DNA of 64,000 bases from Symbiodinium natans (GCA_905221605.1 CAJNDS010000003.1:688501-752500); one strand, 5' to 3'. Shown: positions 52,931-61,949, counted from the stretch's first letter. The notes: generated from the sequence alone by a model not told the origin. A program made the numbers and translations.

Positions 52931-53895
52931 CCCCCCCCATGTCTGACCGATGAGGACAGCGTGGGCTAAACCCTAAACACTAAACCCTAAACCCTAAACC
53001 CCAAACCCTAAACCCTTAGACGATTTCATTCCCAGTGTCTGACCGGTCAGGACAGACGTTTGAGAATGAAATTGGTCCCCAGTCATTTAGGTTTAGGGTT
53101 TAGGGTTTACTAGGGTTTAGTAGGGTTTAGCTTAGGGTTTAGTAGTAGGGTGTTTCGGGTTAAACCCCCTAAGCCCCCCCATGTCTGACCGATGAGGACA
53201 GCGTGGGCTAAGCCCTAAACCCTAAACCCTAAACCCTAAACCCTAAGCCCTAAGCCCTAAACCCTAAACCCTAAACCCTAAACCCTAAACCCTAAACCCT
53301 AAACCCTAAACCCTAAACCCTAAACCCTAAAACCCTAAACCCTAAACCCTAAACCCTAAACCCTAAACCCTAAACCCTAAACCCTAAACCCTAAGACGAT
53401 TTCATTCCCAGTGTCTGACCGATCAGGACAGACATTGAGAATGAAATTCATAGCCAAGCTGGTTTTTAGTTTCATTTCCAGCGTCTGACCGATCGGGACA
53501 GACGTTGGAAATGAAACCCAAGCCCGTAGCTAAGCTGTTTTAATTTCATTTCCAGCGTGTGACCGATCATGACAGACATTGGGAATGAAATCCTAAGCTG
53601 TTTTCATTTCATTTTCAGTGTCTGACCGATCAGGACGGACATTGGGAATGAAATCCAAGCCCATAGCCAAGCAGCTGTTTTTACAATTTTCATTTCCAAG
53701 GTCTGACCGACCCGGACAGACATTGGGAACTGCCAATGACCAACCCAGACAGCCCGGGGTCCTTTGCTTTTGAAATTTGAAAAGCCAGGCCAACGTCCCA
53801 ACTCGACCTGCGCACATTTACGAGTTGTCATGATTAAATAGTGTCACACAGCTCGTGTCTGAGCGATCATGGACAGCGTGAGAAATAGCGTACTG
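52931..53895. repeat. Hairpin family centred on CTGACCGATCAGGACAG
   Basis: Long copies lie near 53,024-53,072, 53,398-53,448, 53,468-53,517, 53,548-53,592, 53,605-53,653 and 53,686-53,730. Their arms are TTTCATTCCCAGTGTCTGAC and its complement GACAGACATTGGGAATGAAA. Shorter copies with CTGACCGATGAGGACAG lie near 52,938 and 53,181, and a diverged one near 53,852. A clean CCCTAAA array of about 25 copies fills 53,215-53,395. Confidence 0.85.
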
Positions 53896-54096
53896 ACGAG
53901 TAGGCTTGGAGAGGAGGGGCCGACCAGGCACTTCCTGAGCTTCAAGTCCTCAGGACAGTCTGGGAAATGGAGCTGTGATAGTAAAGATTCAAAATCCCAG
54001 ACATCCTATTTTAAACTATGAGAAGCACACTGCTAGCGCACTGCTCATTTCTGAGAATTTAGGAAAGCCTAAACCCCATACGACCCCACAGTGCAG

Positions 54097-54390
54097 CCTC
54101 CCGAGGCTCCTATCGAAATCCAAAGCCCTCGCTACATTAAAGCTGACCGGGCCCCATCAAGAAACACGACTGGAAGAAAAATCGCAGACAAGTGGCTCAA
54201 GGACGAGCAGGTGTTGTTGCGCTCAGACAGTGCACGCGCTTGCCGCATCAAGACCAGGGGTGTCCTGCGCAACTCGGTAGCGCGCAAGAAGAAGCGAGTC
54301 AAGGTGGGCGGACGATCGGTGTGGAAACGGCCGACGTACGTGAAGATCAAGACGGTCGTCCCGCCCAGCCAGAAGCGCGTCACTAGCAAG
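54097..54390 (+). CDS. Exon of an unrecognised basic protein
   Basis: Acceptor GTGCAG ends at 54096 and donor GTAGGAAC follows AAG at 54390. The exon has 98 codons in phase 0. It contains ADKWLKDEQVLLRSD near the middle and a strongly basic C-terminal half with SVARKKKRVKVGGRSVWKRP and TYVKIKTVVPPSQKRVTSK. It is the longest clean exon in the window apart from the 58-63 kb gene. The basic W/K/R-rich half suggests nucleic-acid or ribosome contact, but I do not recognise a family. Confidence 0.6.
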
Positions 54391-54453
54391 GTAGGAACCC
54401 AAGTCCTAGATCGTGCTTGTAAGTTCATCAAAAGCCGCTTGCAGCTGAATCAG

Positions 54454-54542
54454 CGCAGCAAGGTCGGATCGGTGGAAATTGATGTCCGAGGTGCGGTCGG
54501 CCCAGTACGAGTACTGGCACCGGGGCCAGGACATGTGGCAGG
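54454..54542 (+). CDS. Candidate exon, Trp/Tyr-rich
   Basis: The frame reading AARSDRWKLMSEVRSAQYEY and then WHRGQDMWQ has about 90% GC at third positions, against about half in the frame that continues from the previous exon. I therefore place a separate exon here, acceptor AATCAG at 54453 and donor GTACTGG at 54543. The entry phase does not match the 54390 donor exactly, so one edge is off. Confidence 0.5.
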
Positions 54543-54780
54543 GTACTGGAAAGCTTTTGACCTGGCACATGTCCAAGATCCTGACGAAATGATCGGGTAA
54601 CGCCGTCGGCAAACGTCGCGCGGCCATGAAAGCTGTGAGGCGGCTGTGTGGCCATCAGCTGTGAAACGGCTCTAGTGCCTGTGTGGATAACGTTGACTGC
54701 TGGGCGGGGCACGGCGGTGTGAAACAGGGGCTGCTGCGTTGGATTTATTCGGGACGTCCGGTTCTTTCATCGTCCATCAG

Positions 54781-54818
54781 ATCCACGGCCGCGCTCCGAC
54801 CCCGGCGCACCACATGCT
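54781..54818 (+). CDS. Weak candidate exon
   Basis: After acceptor GTCCATCAG a short GC-rich frame reads IHGRAPTPAHHM before a possible GC donor at 54819. The 54,683-55,006 interval is also open in another frame (107 codons), with poorer codon bias. Confidence 0.25.
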
Positions 54819-55068
54819 CACTTAGCTGTACTAGACCTCCTCGTCGGCTACTTCATCAGTTTGAGGATGTGGTGGTAGCTTCTTCTTCTAGACAATCGGT
54901 CGCTCAACAGGAAACAGTAGAGCTAGAGAACAGAGCTGCTTCGAGAACGCCTAGGACGAGAGGAAGAGCAACAGAGCTAGAGGAGGAGCCTGTTATCCCA
55001 GCATAGTCGCAGTTTTGACACCGGCAGAGCCGGCAGAACCACCTCCATGGCTTCTCTTGACGAGTAAG

Positions 55069-55297
55069 ACGGTATCTTTTTCGCATATGGCAAGTCCTTT
55101 AGGAAGAAGGTGTGCGGCCAGAACTTCGATTACACGGTCAATGCTCTGAGGCTAGACAATCCGGCACTAGACAGGTCCTTGCAAGGTCATGCAGGCTACC
55201 ACGATAACACGCTGGCCATGATCTATGCGAACCCGGTGTGTACAGAGATAGTCCGAGATTTCGTAGCTTGGCTTGTGCGATGCAAGAAGTTCAGCTC
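55069..55297 (+). CDS. Exon of the same unrecognised gene
   Basis: The frame contains GIFFAYGKSFRKKVCGQNFD, YTVNALRLDNPALDRSLQGH and NTLAMIYANPVCTEIVRDFV followed by AWL, clearly protein-like. A TAA at 55,065-55,067 lies in the same frame just after MASLDE (ATG at 55,047). Either the acceptor is GAGTAAG at 55068, or there is a real stop. The donor is GTGTAG at 55298 or GTGCGATG near 55,276; only the latter gives phase 0 with the next exon. Confidence 0.55.
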
Positions 55298-55325
55298 GTG
55301 TAGTGATCTTTCTGTTGAAATATAG

Positions 55326-55427
55326 TGTACACGAGCGCACTGCTCCTGGCACACAGTCTTCAAGGAGACGCTGGCCCAGCGCGTTCGGACAGATGCGCGA
55401 CAATTGTTTATGAGCAGGTTTGATTAA
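55326..55427 (+). CDS. Terminal exon of the 54-55 kb gene
   Basis: Acceptor AAATATAG ends at 55325. The frame reads CTRAHCSWHTVFKETLAQRV and then RTDARQLFMSRFD before TAA at 55,425-55,427. Third positions are GC-biased, unlike the following 300 nt, which look like 3' flank. Confidence 0.5.
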   Translation, partial: CTRAHCSWHTVFKETLAQRVRTDARQLFMSRFD

Positions 55428-55745
55428 TTCTATGAGCATCACAGTGTAAATAGCGCGTCGATGCTTTGAGAGCGGCTGCGAGGGCTGGACTACTCACAAT
55501 ACACTACCATATTTTTTCTGTGCGCATTTTTGTCGATACTCAGGTGCCTTGGCCTTGGCTACATGCAACTTGGAGATTTCGGGAATAAGAGTGTTTAACT
55601 TAAATTAAGGCTGAGGGAGGAAGCCATCAGGTTTCATTCAGACACTGTGCTGTTTTTTTTCCTCCGTGGCGAGGTTTGGGGTTGCGAAGTGGTAAATCGG
55701 AGTGCCAGGGATGGGTTTAGGGTTCACAGTAGGCGTGGCATTCGG
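55428..55745. other. 3' flank of the 54-55 kb gene, nothing recognised
   Basis: AT-richer, non-repetitive sequence ending at a poly-G run. No polyadenylation word is obvious. Confidence 0.4.
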
Positions 55746-56013
55746 GGGGGGGGGGGGGGTAGCATATATAAGTATATATATATATATATGTATATGTATT
55801 GTCAGTTCTCTACATGATGGTCCCTTTTTGGGTACCCTAAAGAAGAGGGGCCGCCAAACAACGAGGATCCCCGAAGAAACCATTTTTCGAGAAATCACCA
55901 TACATACATATCTACACATATACATACACATGTACATGTACATGTACATGTACATGTACATGTACATACACATGTACATACACATATACATATACATATA
56001 CATATACATATGC
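55746..56013. repeat. Poly-G, (AT)n and (TACATG)n microsatellites
   Basis: Poly-G then TAGCATATATA at 55,746-55,770 is the same arrangement as the right end of the element at 48,053-50,240. TACATG/TACATA words fill 55,905-56,010. Confidence 0.75.
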
Positions 56014-56219
56014 ACATATATATATATATATATGGTCACCCCCCCCCCCCCCCCCAATGGACCCACCGCGGGCCTTGATCTTTGCAAAAGTTCCGCAAAT
56101 ACCGATAAAACCTTTGCCGTCTGGTGATTTTCCGGTGACCGGATTTTTGACTGTATTCCTTAATTCACTCTCTCTCACACACACACACGGAGGGTTTTTC
56201 TTTCTGTTGGCTTTTGTTT

Positions 56220-57545
56220 ATAATGTAAGATTTAGGCATTTAAACCTAAGCCTGCAACAAAACCTTAAGATTTAGGCATTTGAACCTATGCCGGCAATTA
56301 AACCCTAAGCCCTTAACCTTTGAATCTATAGGGTAAGATTTTTACAAGTTTAGGGTTTAAGATGTAGGCATTTAAACCTAAGCCTGCAACTAACCTTAAA
56401 CCCTTAACCTTTAAACCCTGTAGGGTTAAGGTTTGAAGGCTGAGGGTTTAAGATTTAAGCCATTTAAACCTGTAGCCAAGCCCTTAACCTTTAAACCCTG
56501 TAGGGTTAAGATTTTAAAGGTTTAGGATTTAAGATTTAAGCGTGTAAATCTCAGACTTCAATTAATTTTAAACCCTTAACCTTTAAACCCTGTTGGGCTA
56601 AGGTTTAAAGGTTTCGGGCTTAAGATTTAGGCATTTAAACCGATTCCGGCAATTAACGCTAAGCCTGTAACCTTAAAACCATATAGGGCTAAGATATTTA
56701 ATGGTTTAGGGTTTAAGTTTAAGGTTTAGGTATTTAGACCTATGCCGGCAGTTCATATTGAACCCTTAACCTTAAACCCTATAGGGATAAGAGTTAAAGG
56801 TTTAGGATTCTTTACTTAGACATTTAAATCTAAGCTTGCAATTAAGCCGAAACCCTTAACCTTTAAACCCTGTATAGGGTGAAAGGTTTAAAGTTTTAGG
56901 GTTTAAGATTCAGACATTTAAACCTAAGACGGCAATTAACAATAAACCCTTATAAACCCTATAGGGTTAAGGTTTAAAGGTTTGGGGTTTAAGATTTAGG
57001 CGTTTAAACCTAAGTATGTAATTACTTTGTCACCCTTAACACCCTTAAACTTTGTAGTGTGAAGGTTTAAAGGTTTTTTAAGATTTAGACATTTAAACCT
57101 AAGCCCATAGAGTTTAAACCTTAAGGGTTTAAGGTTTAGGCATCTATTCCTTAACCCTAAACCCTCTAGGGTCAGGACCCTAAAGCCCTCGGCAATCAAG
57201 CCTAAACCCTTGACCTTCAAACCCCATAGGATGAAGGTTAGAAGGATTAGGGTTTAAGACTTAGGCATTTAAACCTAGAGGGCATTTAAGCCTTAACCCT
57301 AAACCCTTCAGGGTCAGAACCTTAGCACCCTATAGGGATCTAGCGCCTGCAGGCATACATCGGTTTTTAAACCATTACACCCTGTGAGAAGGTTTAGGGT
57401 CTTTTCGGGGTCTATCTCTAAATTTCTCACGGGGTTAACCCTGCAGGGTTTAAAGTTAAAGGTTTAGGATTAAAGGTTTAGGCAATACCTAAAGGGTTAG
57501 AACCTTATAACCCTATAGTGCTTGAGGCTTAAACCCATAAAACTT
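56220..57545. repeat. Hairpin-prone TTTAGGCATTTAAACCTAAG / CCCTATAGGG field
   Basis: Around twelve units of 90-120 bp each combine AAGATTTAGGCATTTAAACC, CCCTTAACCTTTAAACCCT and AGGGTTAAGGTTTAAAGG. TTTAAACCCTATAGGGTTTAAA-type centres make each unit self-complementary. Confidence 0.8.
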
Positions 57546-57599
57546 AAATCCCTAGGGTTATGCCGAATTATCACAAAAAAACCCAAAAAACAAAAAAAA

Positions 57600-58195
57600 A
57601 CAAAAACCACCCAAAAAACGCCATCTTTTCCAAAACTATGGGGCTGGGGCCTCCAAAAGATGGTTTTTTTTGGTTTTCTCGAGAAAAAGATGGTTTTTTT
57701 TGGTTCGAAACCATCTTTTTCTCGAGAAAAAGATGGTTTTTGGAGGTCTTCTCCTGGTGAAACCTTCTCTTTCTCGAGAAAAGATGGTTTTTTCGAAGGA
57801 TGGTTGCTCAAAACCATCTTTTTCTCGAGAAAAAGATGGTTCCGAACCAAAAAAAAACCAAAAAACACCAAACAAAAACCATCTTTTGGAGGCCCCAGCC
57901 CCATAGTTTTGGAAAAGATGGTTTTTTTGGTTTTCTCGAGAAAAAGATGGTTTTTTTGGTTGGGAACCATCTTTTTCTCGAGAAAAAGATGGTTTTGAGC
58001 AACCATCCTTCGAAAAAAAACCATCTTTTCTCGAGAAAAGAGAAGGTTTTACCAGGAGAAGACCTCCAAAAACCATCTTTTTCTCGAGAAAAAGATGGTT
58101 TCGAACCAAAAAAACCATTTTTTTCGAGAAAACCAAAAAAAAACATCTTTTGGAGGCCCCAGCCCCATAGTTTTGGAAAAGATGTGATTTTTTTT
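57600..58195. repeat. Nested palindromes with CTCGAG centres
   Basis: The perfect 26-bp palindrome with half-site CCATCTTTTTCTC and centre CTCGAG occurs four times, near 57,712, 57,812, 57,966 and 58,072. CCATCTTTTGGAGGCCCCAG (57,883 and 58,143) and its complement (near 57,640) form longer outer arms. Open frames of 110-230 codons on both strands are by-products. Confidence 0.9.
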
Positions 58196-58827
58196 TGGTT
58201 TTTGTTAGTTTCTTGTTTCGTTGTTTTTCCCTTGATCTGGCTAGGACTCGGCTGCCACCCGCGGAGGGTCCATTGGGGGGGGGGGGGGGGTGAGCATATA
58301 TATATATATACTTGCCCACTCTTGGCAGGTTCTAAGCTTTTTTGCTCCAGTTGTGTATACTATATATTATTAGACTAATAATAATACAATTTATATTAAT
58401 ATGATATAGATATAATGGTATTTGTGTCTGCCTTGTTTAGGCCCGAGGTTTGAGTCTCAGGACCAGTAGCCATGTGCAAAATCCCCAAAGCCCGAGTCCC
58501 ACTTAACCAGTTTTGAGTTTGAAAGCCCGAGTCTCACTTAACCAAGTGCCCGGCCGAGTCCGAGTTTTGGGACCTAACCACCCTTCCTTTCGTCCATGTT
58601 CTGCCGAACCACACCATCGTCGTTGAAGCAACCATGCCGGGGCCTCTGTGTGTTTGTTGTAGGGTTTAGTGGGGGGTGGGTGGGCCCGAGACCAAGACTT
58701 CAACCCCCAACCCCTAATAAGCCCACAGGGACCCTGTACCCTAAACCCGGACCTTTAAGCCCGAGACTCTAAGCCCGATATTAAGTTTAAGCCCGAGTAA
58801 GCCCGAAACCCCAGCAAACCCCCTGAG

Positions 58828-58899
58828 CTTTCGACAACGGCGACTTCGCTGGCCGAGTCCGAGGTGGGGGAGCTGTGCTCGAACATGCCCGAGTTTTGG
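58828..58899 (+). CDS. Candidate exon of Trp/Pro-rich gene
   Basis: Acceptor CCCTGAG ends at 58827 and a GC donor (GCGTGTTC) follows. The 24 codons in phase 0 read LSTTATSLAESEVGELCSNM and then PEFW, with high third-position GC. It is the first recognisable exon of this gene; no start codon was located. Confidence 0.5.
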
Positions 58900-59063
58900 G
58901 CGTGTTCGTCACAGCTCCAAGCCGATGCTGTGCTCAGACAGTGCCCAAGTGCACTGTTTGTCACAGCATCACAAAAAGGTTCATGCTCATTCAGGGCCCG
59001 AGTCCGAGGGCCTTGGATGTCATGTGCCACGTGCCATGTGGTTTAAAAATTTAGTGCTACGAG

Positions 59064-59114
59064 TTCGCCCGGGGCCTCAGCTTGCCCGAGGCATCCGCGG
59101 GAGCCCGAGACCGA
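59064..59114 (+). CDS. Candidate exon of Trp/Pro-rich gene
   Basis: Acceptor GCTACGAG ends at 59063 and a GC donor (GCCTAAACCC) begins at 59115. The 17 codons in phase 0 read FARGLSLPEASAGARDR. The following intron opens with CCCTAAA words (59,117-59,152). Confidence 0.45.
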
Positions 59115-59257
59115 GCCTAAACCCGAAACCCTAAACCCTAAACCCTAAACCCGGGCATTCGGAGTTTGAGGAAAGTAGGAATGACTGTCTGAGTGCCTTG
59201 ACATTGAGTTCCCGAGACGTAGGCTCCAACCCGAGATGTTATTTCTATCAACCCAGG

Positions 59258-59299
59258 TCCATGCTGGCCACAGCGATCGAGCCTTCTGGCCCGAGGATG
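59258..59299 (+). CDS. Candidate exon of Trp/Pro-rich gene
   Basis: Acceptor AACCCAG ends at 59257 and donor GTGCCAAG begins at 59300. The 14 codons in phase 0 read VHAGHSDRAFWPED. The frame stays open to 59,436 if not spliced, but codon bias drops after 59,300. Confidence 0.45.
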
Positions 59300-59520
59300 T
59301 GCCAAGCCCAGTTCAGCACACAGTTGTCATTGGCGTGCTTGTGTTTGCAGTTGGAAACCTCCTAGTCGAAAGTCAGGGCTCAAGGCCACTGCCAGCAGAA
59401 CCCATGCACACCACAGCCATGACAGAGTGCCAGTAGCACGATGAAGTCAAGTTTGAAGTATGTCCGAGTTTGAAGCATGTCTGAAGTAAGCCATTAGCCC
59501 ATTATTTTGCCATGTCTCAG

Positions 59521-59691
59521 TCTCAGTCTGAGCGGGATGGAAAGTGGTCCGAGCGTGGCGGAAGTTGGTCCGAGTGGTGGTCCTCGTCCAATGATTGGAG
59601 CCCGTCCGATGAGTGGTGGTCCGGGCTTCCCGACAATGGCTCCTTGCCCGAGAAGAAGGCTGGGTCCAATCGAGTGCAATGCAGCAGCAAG
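59521..59691 (+). CDS. Exon, Trp/Ser/Glu-rich repeats
   Basis: Acceptor TGTCTCAG ends at 59520 and donor GTGAAAC begins at 59692. The exon is 57 codons in phase 0. It has WSERGG, SWSEWWSSSNDW and SPSDEWWSGLP, a dense W-S-acidic pattern, then NGSLPEKKAGSNRVQCSSK. Such composition suggests a disordered interaction segment. I recognise no family. Confidence 0.65.
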
Positions 59692-59767
59692 GTGAAACTG
59701 AGTCATTCAGATTCACATTGCTTAATATTTACCGGTCGAGAGTGAGTCGCTTGACTGACAGGATCAG

Positions 59768-59938
59768 CCCGAGCCGAAGGGGATGCCCAAGTACAAGCCA
59801 GCCAAGCCCAAGACCAACCCCGAGCCCAAGGCCAAGCCCGAGCCGTCCTCGAGTGCCGCGACGGAGGTCAAGAAGAAGTCGAAGAACCCGGGCAAGGCGC
59901 AGCGCGAGCACAAGAAGAGGCAGAAATTGGCCCAGCAG
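59768..59938 (+). CDS. Exon, Lys/Pro-rich basic segment
   Basis: Acceptor GGATCAG ends at 59767 and donor GTGACC begins at 59939. The exon is 57 codons in phase 0: PEPKGMPKYKPAKPKTNPEP, then KAKPEPSSSAATEVKKKSKN, then PGKAQREHKKRQKLAQQ. The Lys/Pro tail followed by a basic helix resembles a nuclear or nucleic-acid-binding tail, by composition only. Confidence 0.7.
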
Positions 59939-60032
59939 GTGACCTGTTCGAAGTTAGTTCAATGATGGCGAAGTCCGAGCTGTGCAGTTTGCTTGGGGCA
60001 TCTGTGATGCCGAGTCCTGCTGCCAAACTGAG

Positions 60033-60125
60033 GCCAAAGAGCACGTGCAGGCCCAAGCCAAGAAGGACGTGCCACTGTCCAACCTGCAGTACCAGATGAT
60101 CGTGGACATGTGCGAGACTTGGCTA
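60033..60125 (+). CDS. Exon, helical segment
   Basis: Acceptor AAACTGAG ends at 60032. A GC donor (GCAATTGC) at 60126 gives 31 codons in phase 0. The frame reads AKEHVQAQAKKDVPLSNLQY and then QMIVDMCETWL. The GC donor is needed to join ETWL to ELNTLL of the next exon. Confidence 0.65.
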
Positions 60126-60185
60126 GCAATTGCATGGTCCAGCATGGCAAAATTTCCTGAACGTCTGACATGTCTTCTAACTTAG

Positions 60186-60356
60186 GAGCTCAACACCTTG
60201 CTGGACGATTACAGCCAGGCCTTGGGGTGGTTCAGGAGGAATCGTCCGAGTCATTGGCAGGAGTATGGATTGGCCAAGCTCACTTTTCCGTCCGTGGACT
60301 ACAAGACTCGGTACTCGAAGTCGACAGACATCAAAGAACTCATGAGATGCATCCGA
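60186..60356 (+). CDS. Exon, folded segment
   Basis: Acceptor AACTTAG ends at 60185 and donor GTGCTTTGG begins at 60357. The exon has 57 codons in phase 0: ELNTLLDDYSQALGWFRRNR, then PSHWQEYGLAKLTFPSVDYK, then TRYSKSTDIKELMRCIR. Its mixed hydrophobic and aromatic content suggests a folded domain. No family recognised. Confidence 0.7.
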
Positions 60357-60454
60357 GTGCTTTGGCTCTAGCAGCACTGGAGGTTTTAGATAGTTTTATG
60401 TTTCAGTCTGAGTCTAAGCAACAGACCGAGCAGCCTTTAAGCCTTACCCGCCAG

Positions 60455-60556
60455 GAAATGGCATCAGCGGCAGCCGAAGCTCACCAACTCTTGATGTGGT
60501 GGCAAAATCAGTTGCCCGGGAATCCATATTACATCCGAGAACCGCCCCGCAGCTGG
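60455..60556 (+). CDS. Exon of Trp/Pro-rich gene
   Basis: Acceptor CCCGCCAG ends at 60454. A GC donor after TGG at 60556 gives 34 codons in phase 0. The frame reads EMASAAAEAHQLLMWWQNQL and then PGNPYYIREPPRSW. Confidence 0.6.
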
Positions 60557-60778
60557 GCTTCTAATTATTGCTGTTGTTGAATTGAATCAGACGGTTTGTT
60601 TGCCTTGGTTTTGCCCAGTCTGAATACCGTTGAGGACGTCCGTGCATTGACCAGAGCCACATGACCGAGGGTCAAAAAGCTGCAGCGAAAGCTGGTGCAG
60701 CCCCGCCTCGTACGAGTTGAATGTTTAAGTACGAGAGTCTGTCTTCCACGCGCTGCTGGAGACCGAGTCTTTTTGCAG

Positions 60779-60864
60779 TCCAGCGATGCCAGCCGGCTTT
60801 GTCGGTCGAAAAAGTAAGATATCATCCGCAGAGCAAGGTGGCTGTGTTGCAAGTCCAGCTCGAG
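60779..60864 (+). CDS. Weak candidate exon pair
   Basis: A 35-nt island between TTTTTGCAG (ends 60778) and a canonical donor GTAAGATATC (60814) could be an exon reading QRCQPALSVEK. A second island from 60832, after CCGCAG, reads SKVAVLQVQLE before TAG at 60,865. Phases with the surrounding exons are unresolved. Confidence 0.3.
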
Positions 60865-61040
60865 TAGCCCGCATGGACATGCGTCGCCCAGGTGCTGTTC
60901 TTGACCCAGTGCTGGAGCTCGAGTCTCCGCGGCACGACGATGAGGCGCCCGGTGCTTCCTAGCCTGCTGCAAAGTTAGATTTGAGCGCATGAGTCTGGTC
61001 AAGTTTGACAGCAGAGTTGAGTTGTTTGTGAAAAATGCAG

Positions 61041-61150
61041 TTTCGGCCCGAGCTTTCAGCTTCAGAACTTTCATGCCGACCCGTGGTCACCCAGACTACG
61101 ACACCCTAGGGTTCCAGTACGGACTTCTGATCAACAACCCCGAGGCCCTA
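61041..61150 (+). CDS. Exon of Trp/Pro-rich gene
   Basis: Acceptor AAATGCAG ends at 61040. A GC donor (GCATGAGAG) at 61151 leaves phase 0. The frame reads SARAFSFRTFMPTRGHPDYD and then TLGFQYGLLINNPEAL. Codon bias clearly favours this frame over two others that are partly open. Confidence 0.6.
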
Positions 61151-61213
61151 GCATGAGAGTGTTTCTGAGAGTCAGATTCAAGCATTGACCGAGTGCATGA
61201 GTCTCTGCCTGAG

Positions 61214-61330
61214 GCACTCGCAAAACTGGGACCTGAAGCCAGAGCTGCCTACATGGCTGGCCCAGCACCGAGCCACAGTCAGGGTCAGGGTCAGGGTGCC
61301 AGTGCCGGCTTCCACGCCCTTGACGAGAGT
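61214..61330 (+). CDS. Exon of Trp/Pro-rich gene
   Basis: Acceptor TGCCTGAG ends at 61213 and donor GTCCCGC begins at 61331. The 39 codons in phase 0 read ALAKLGPEARAAYMAGPAPS, then HSQGQGQGASAGFHALDES. A short (CAGGGT)n stretch encodes the QG repeats. Without splicing the frame runs to TAG at 61,370. Confidence 0.55.
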
Positions 61331-61372
61331 GTCCCGCTCGAGAAGGCCCCGATTCTGACTGATGCATTTTAG

Positions 61373-61462
61373 ATCGCGGGGCTTCAACCGGAAGCCGTCG
61401 TTCCCTGCCAGGTGACCGAGAAGCTGAACGAGCTCGCGCCGCATTTGTACTACTTGCTCCGT
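61373..61462 (+). CDS. Exon of Trp/Pro-rich gene
   Basis: Acceptor GCATTTTAG ends at 61372 and donor GTGTGTCG begins at 61463. The 30 codons in phase 0 read IAGLQPEAVVPCQVTEKLNE and then LAPHLYYLLR. The preceding 42-nt intron contains a CTGACTGAT branch-like word. Confidence 0.6.
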
Positions 61463-61576
61463 GTGTGTCGATGCGACGACATGGCCTACTGTGCCACTTG
61501 ACTTTGCCAGTGTATTGAGTTAGTATGCTATGTAGCAGCAACTTTCAACTTCGGCTGCCGTGCCAGTGTCCCTAAG

Positions 61577-61658
61577 GGCCTCCTGGCGCTTCTGATGCAC
61601 AGCCCGAGTGGAGCTGAGCATGCCCACGCCATCTCCCCGAAGCTTATCAGCCGCTTGG
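61577..61658 (+). CDS. Exon of Trp/Pro-rich gene
   Basis: Acceptor CCCTAAG ends at 61576. A GC donor at 61659 leaves phase 1, which matches the next exon. The frame reads GLLALLMHSPSGAEHAHAIS and then PKLISRLG. If unspliced it would reach TAA at 61,664. Confidence 0.55.
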
Positions 61659-61723
61659 GCATTTAAAGCAACAATGCAGTGACATTTTGGTGTTAGCTAT
61701 GATATTTGGCCAACCCCGCCAAG

Positions 61724-61857
61724 GATTTGTGCTCGAGAAGAGGTTCCCGGAGCAGTTCAAGTCCAAGAAGAGTCAGGACCGAAAGGAACGCTCGTGGCAC
61801 CCGGACAAGGTGGTAACGGCCCACGTCCGAGAGAAGATGCACGCGTTCAGAGACTTA
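61724..61857 (+). CDS. Exon of Trp/Pro-rich gene, basic
   Basis: Acceptor CGCCAAG ends at 61723 and the entry phase fits the previous exon. The frame reads FVLEKRFPEQFKSKKSQDRK, then ERSWHPDKVVTAHVREKMHA. The 3' edge is uncertain (61,844 to 61,908). WHPDK resembles the HPD loop of J domains, but the flanking helices do not fit well. Confidence 0.55.
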
Positions 61858-61949
61858 GCAGCACTTATTAATGGCAGCATTGACTTAGTGAAGGCCACTT
61901 TACTTGCAAGTTTAGTGAAGGCAAACTGTGTTCGCATTGTGAAGCTTAG

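Larger units (their letters stand above)
56014..58310. mobile_element. Putative 2.3-kb element with inverted AT/poly-C ends, copy 2
   Basis: The left end is (AT)n, GGTCACC, poly-C and then AATGGACCCACCGCGGG (56,014-56,072). The right end is CCCGCGGAGGGTCCATT, poly-G, TGAGC and (AT)n (58,258-58,310). The 17-bp inner parts are complementary with one mismatch. Inside are the TTTAAACC field and then the CTCGAG hairpins, the reverse of the order in the 48-50 kb copy. No protein is recognised. Confidence 0.5.

Noticed and set aside
52931-53895. Hammerhead-type ribozyme in the GACCGATGAGGACAG hairpins
   Set aside because: The GATGAG word is suggestive, but the required CUGAUGA core with a paired GAAA is not present in the long copies.
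61770-61830. J domain suggested by WHPDK
   Set aside because: The HPD-like tripeptide is present but the preceding residues do not form the usual helix II pattern, and nothing after it resembles helix III.
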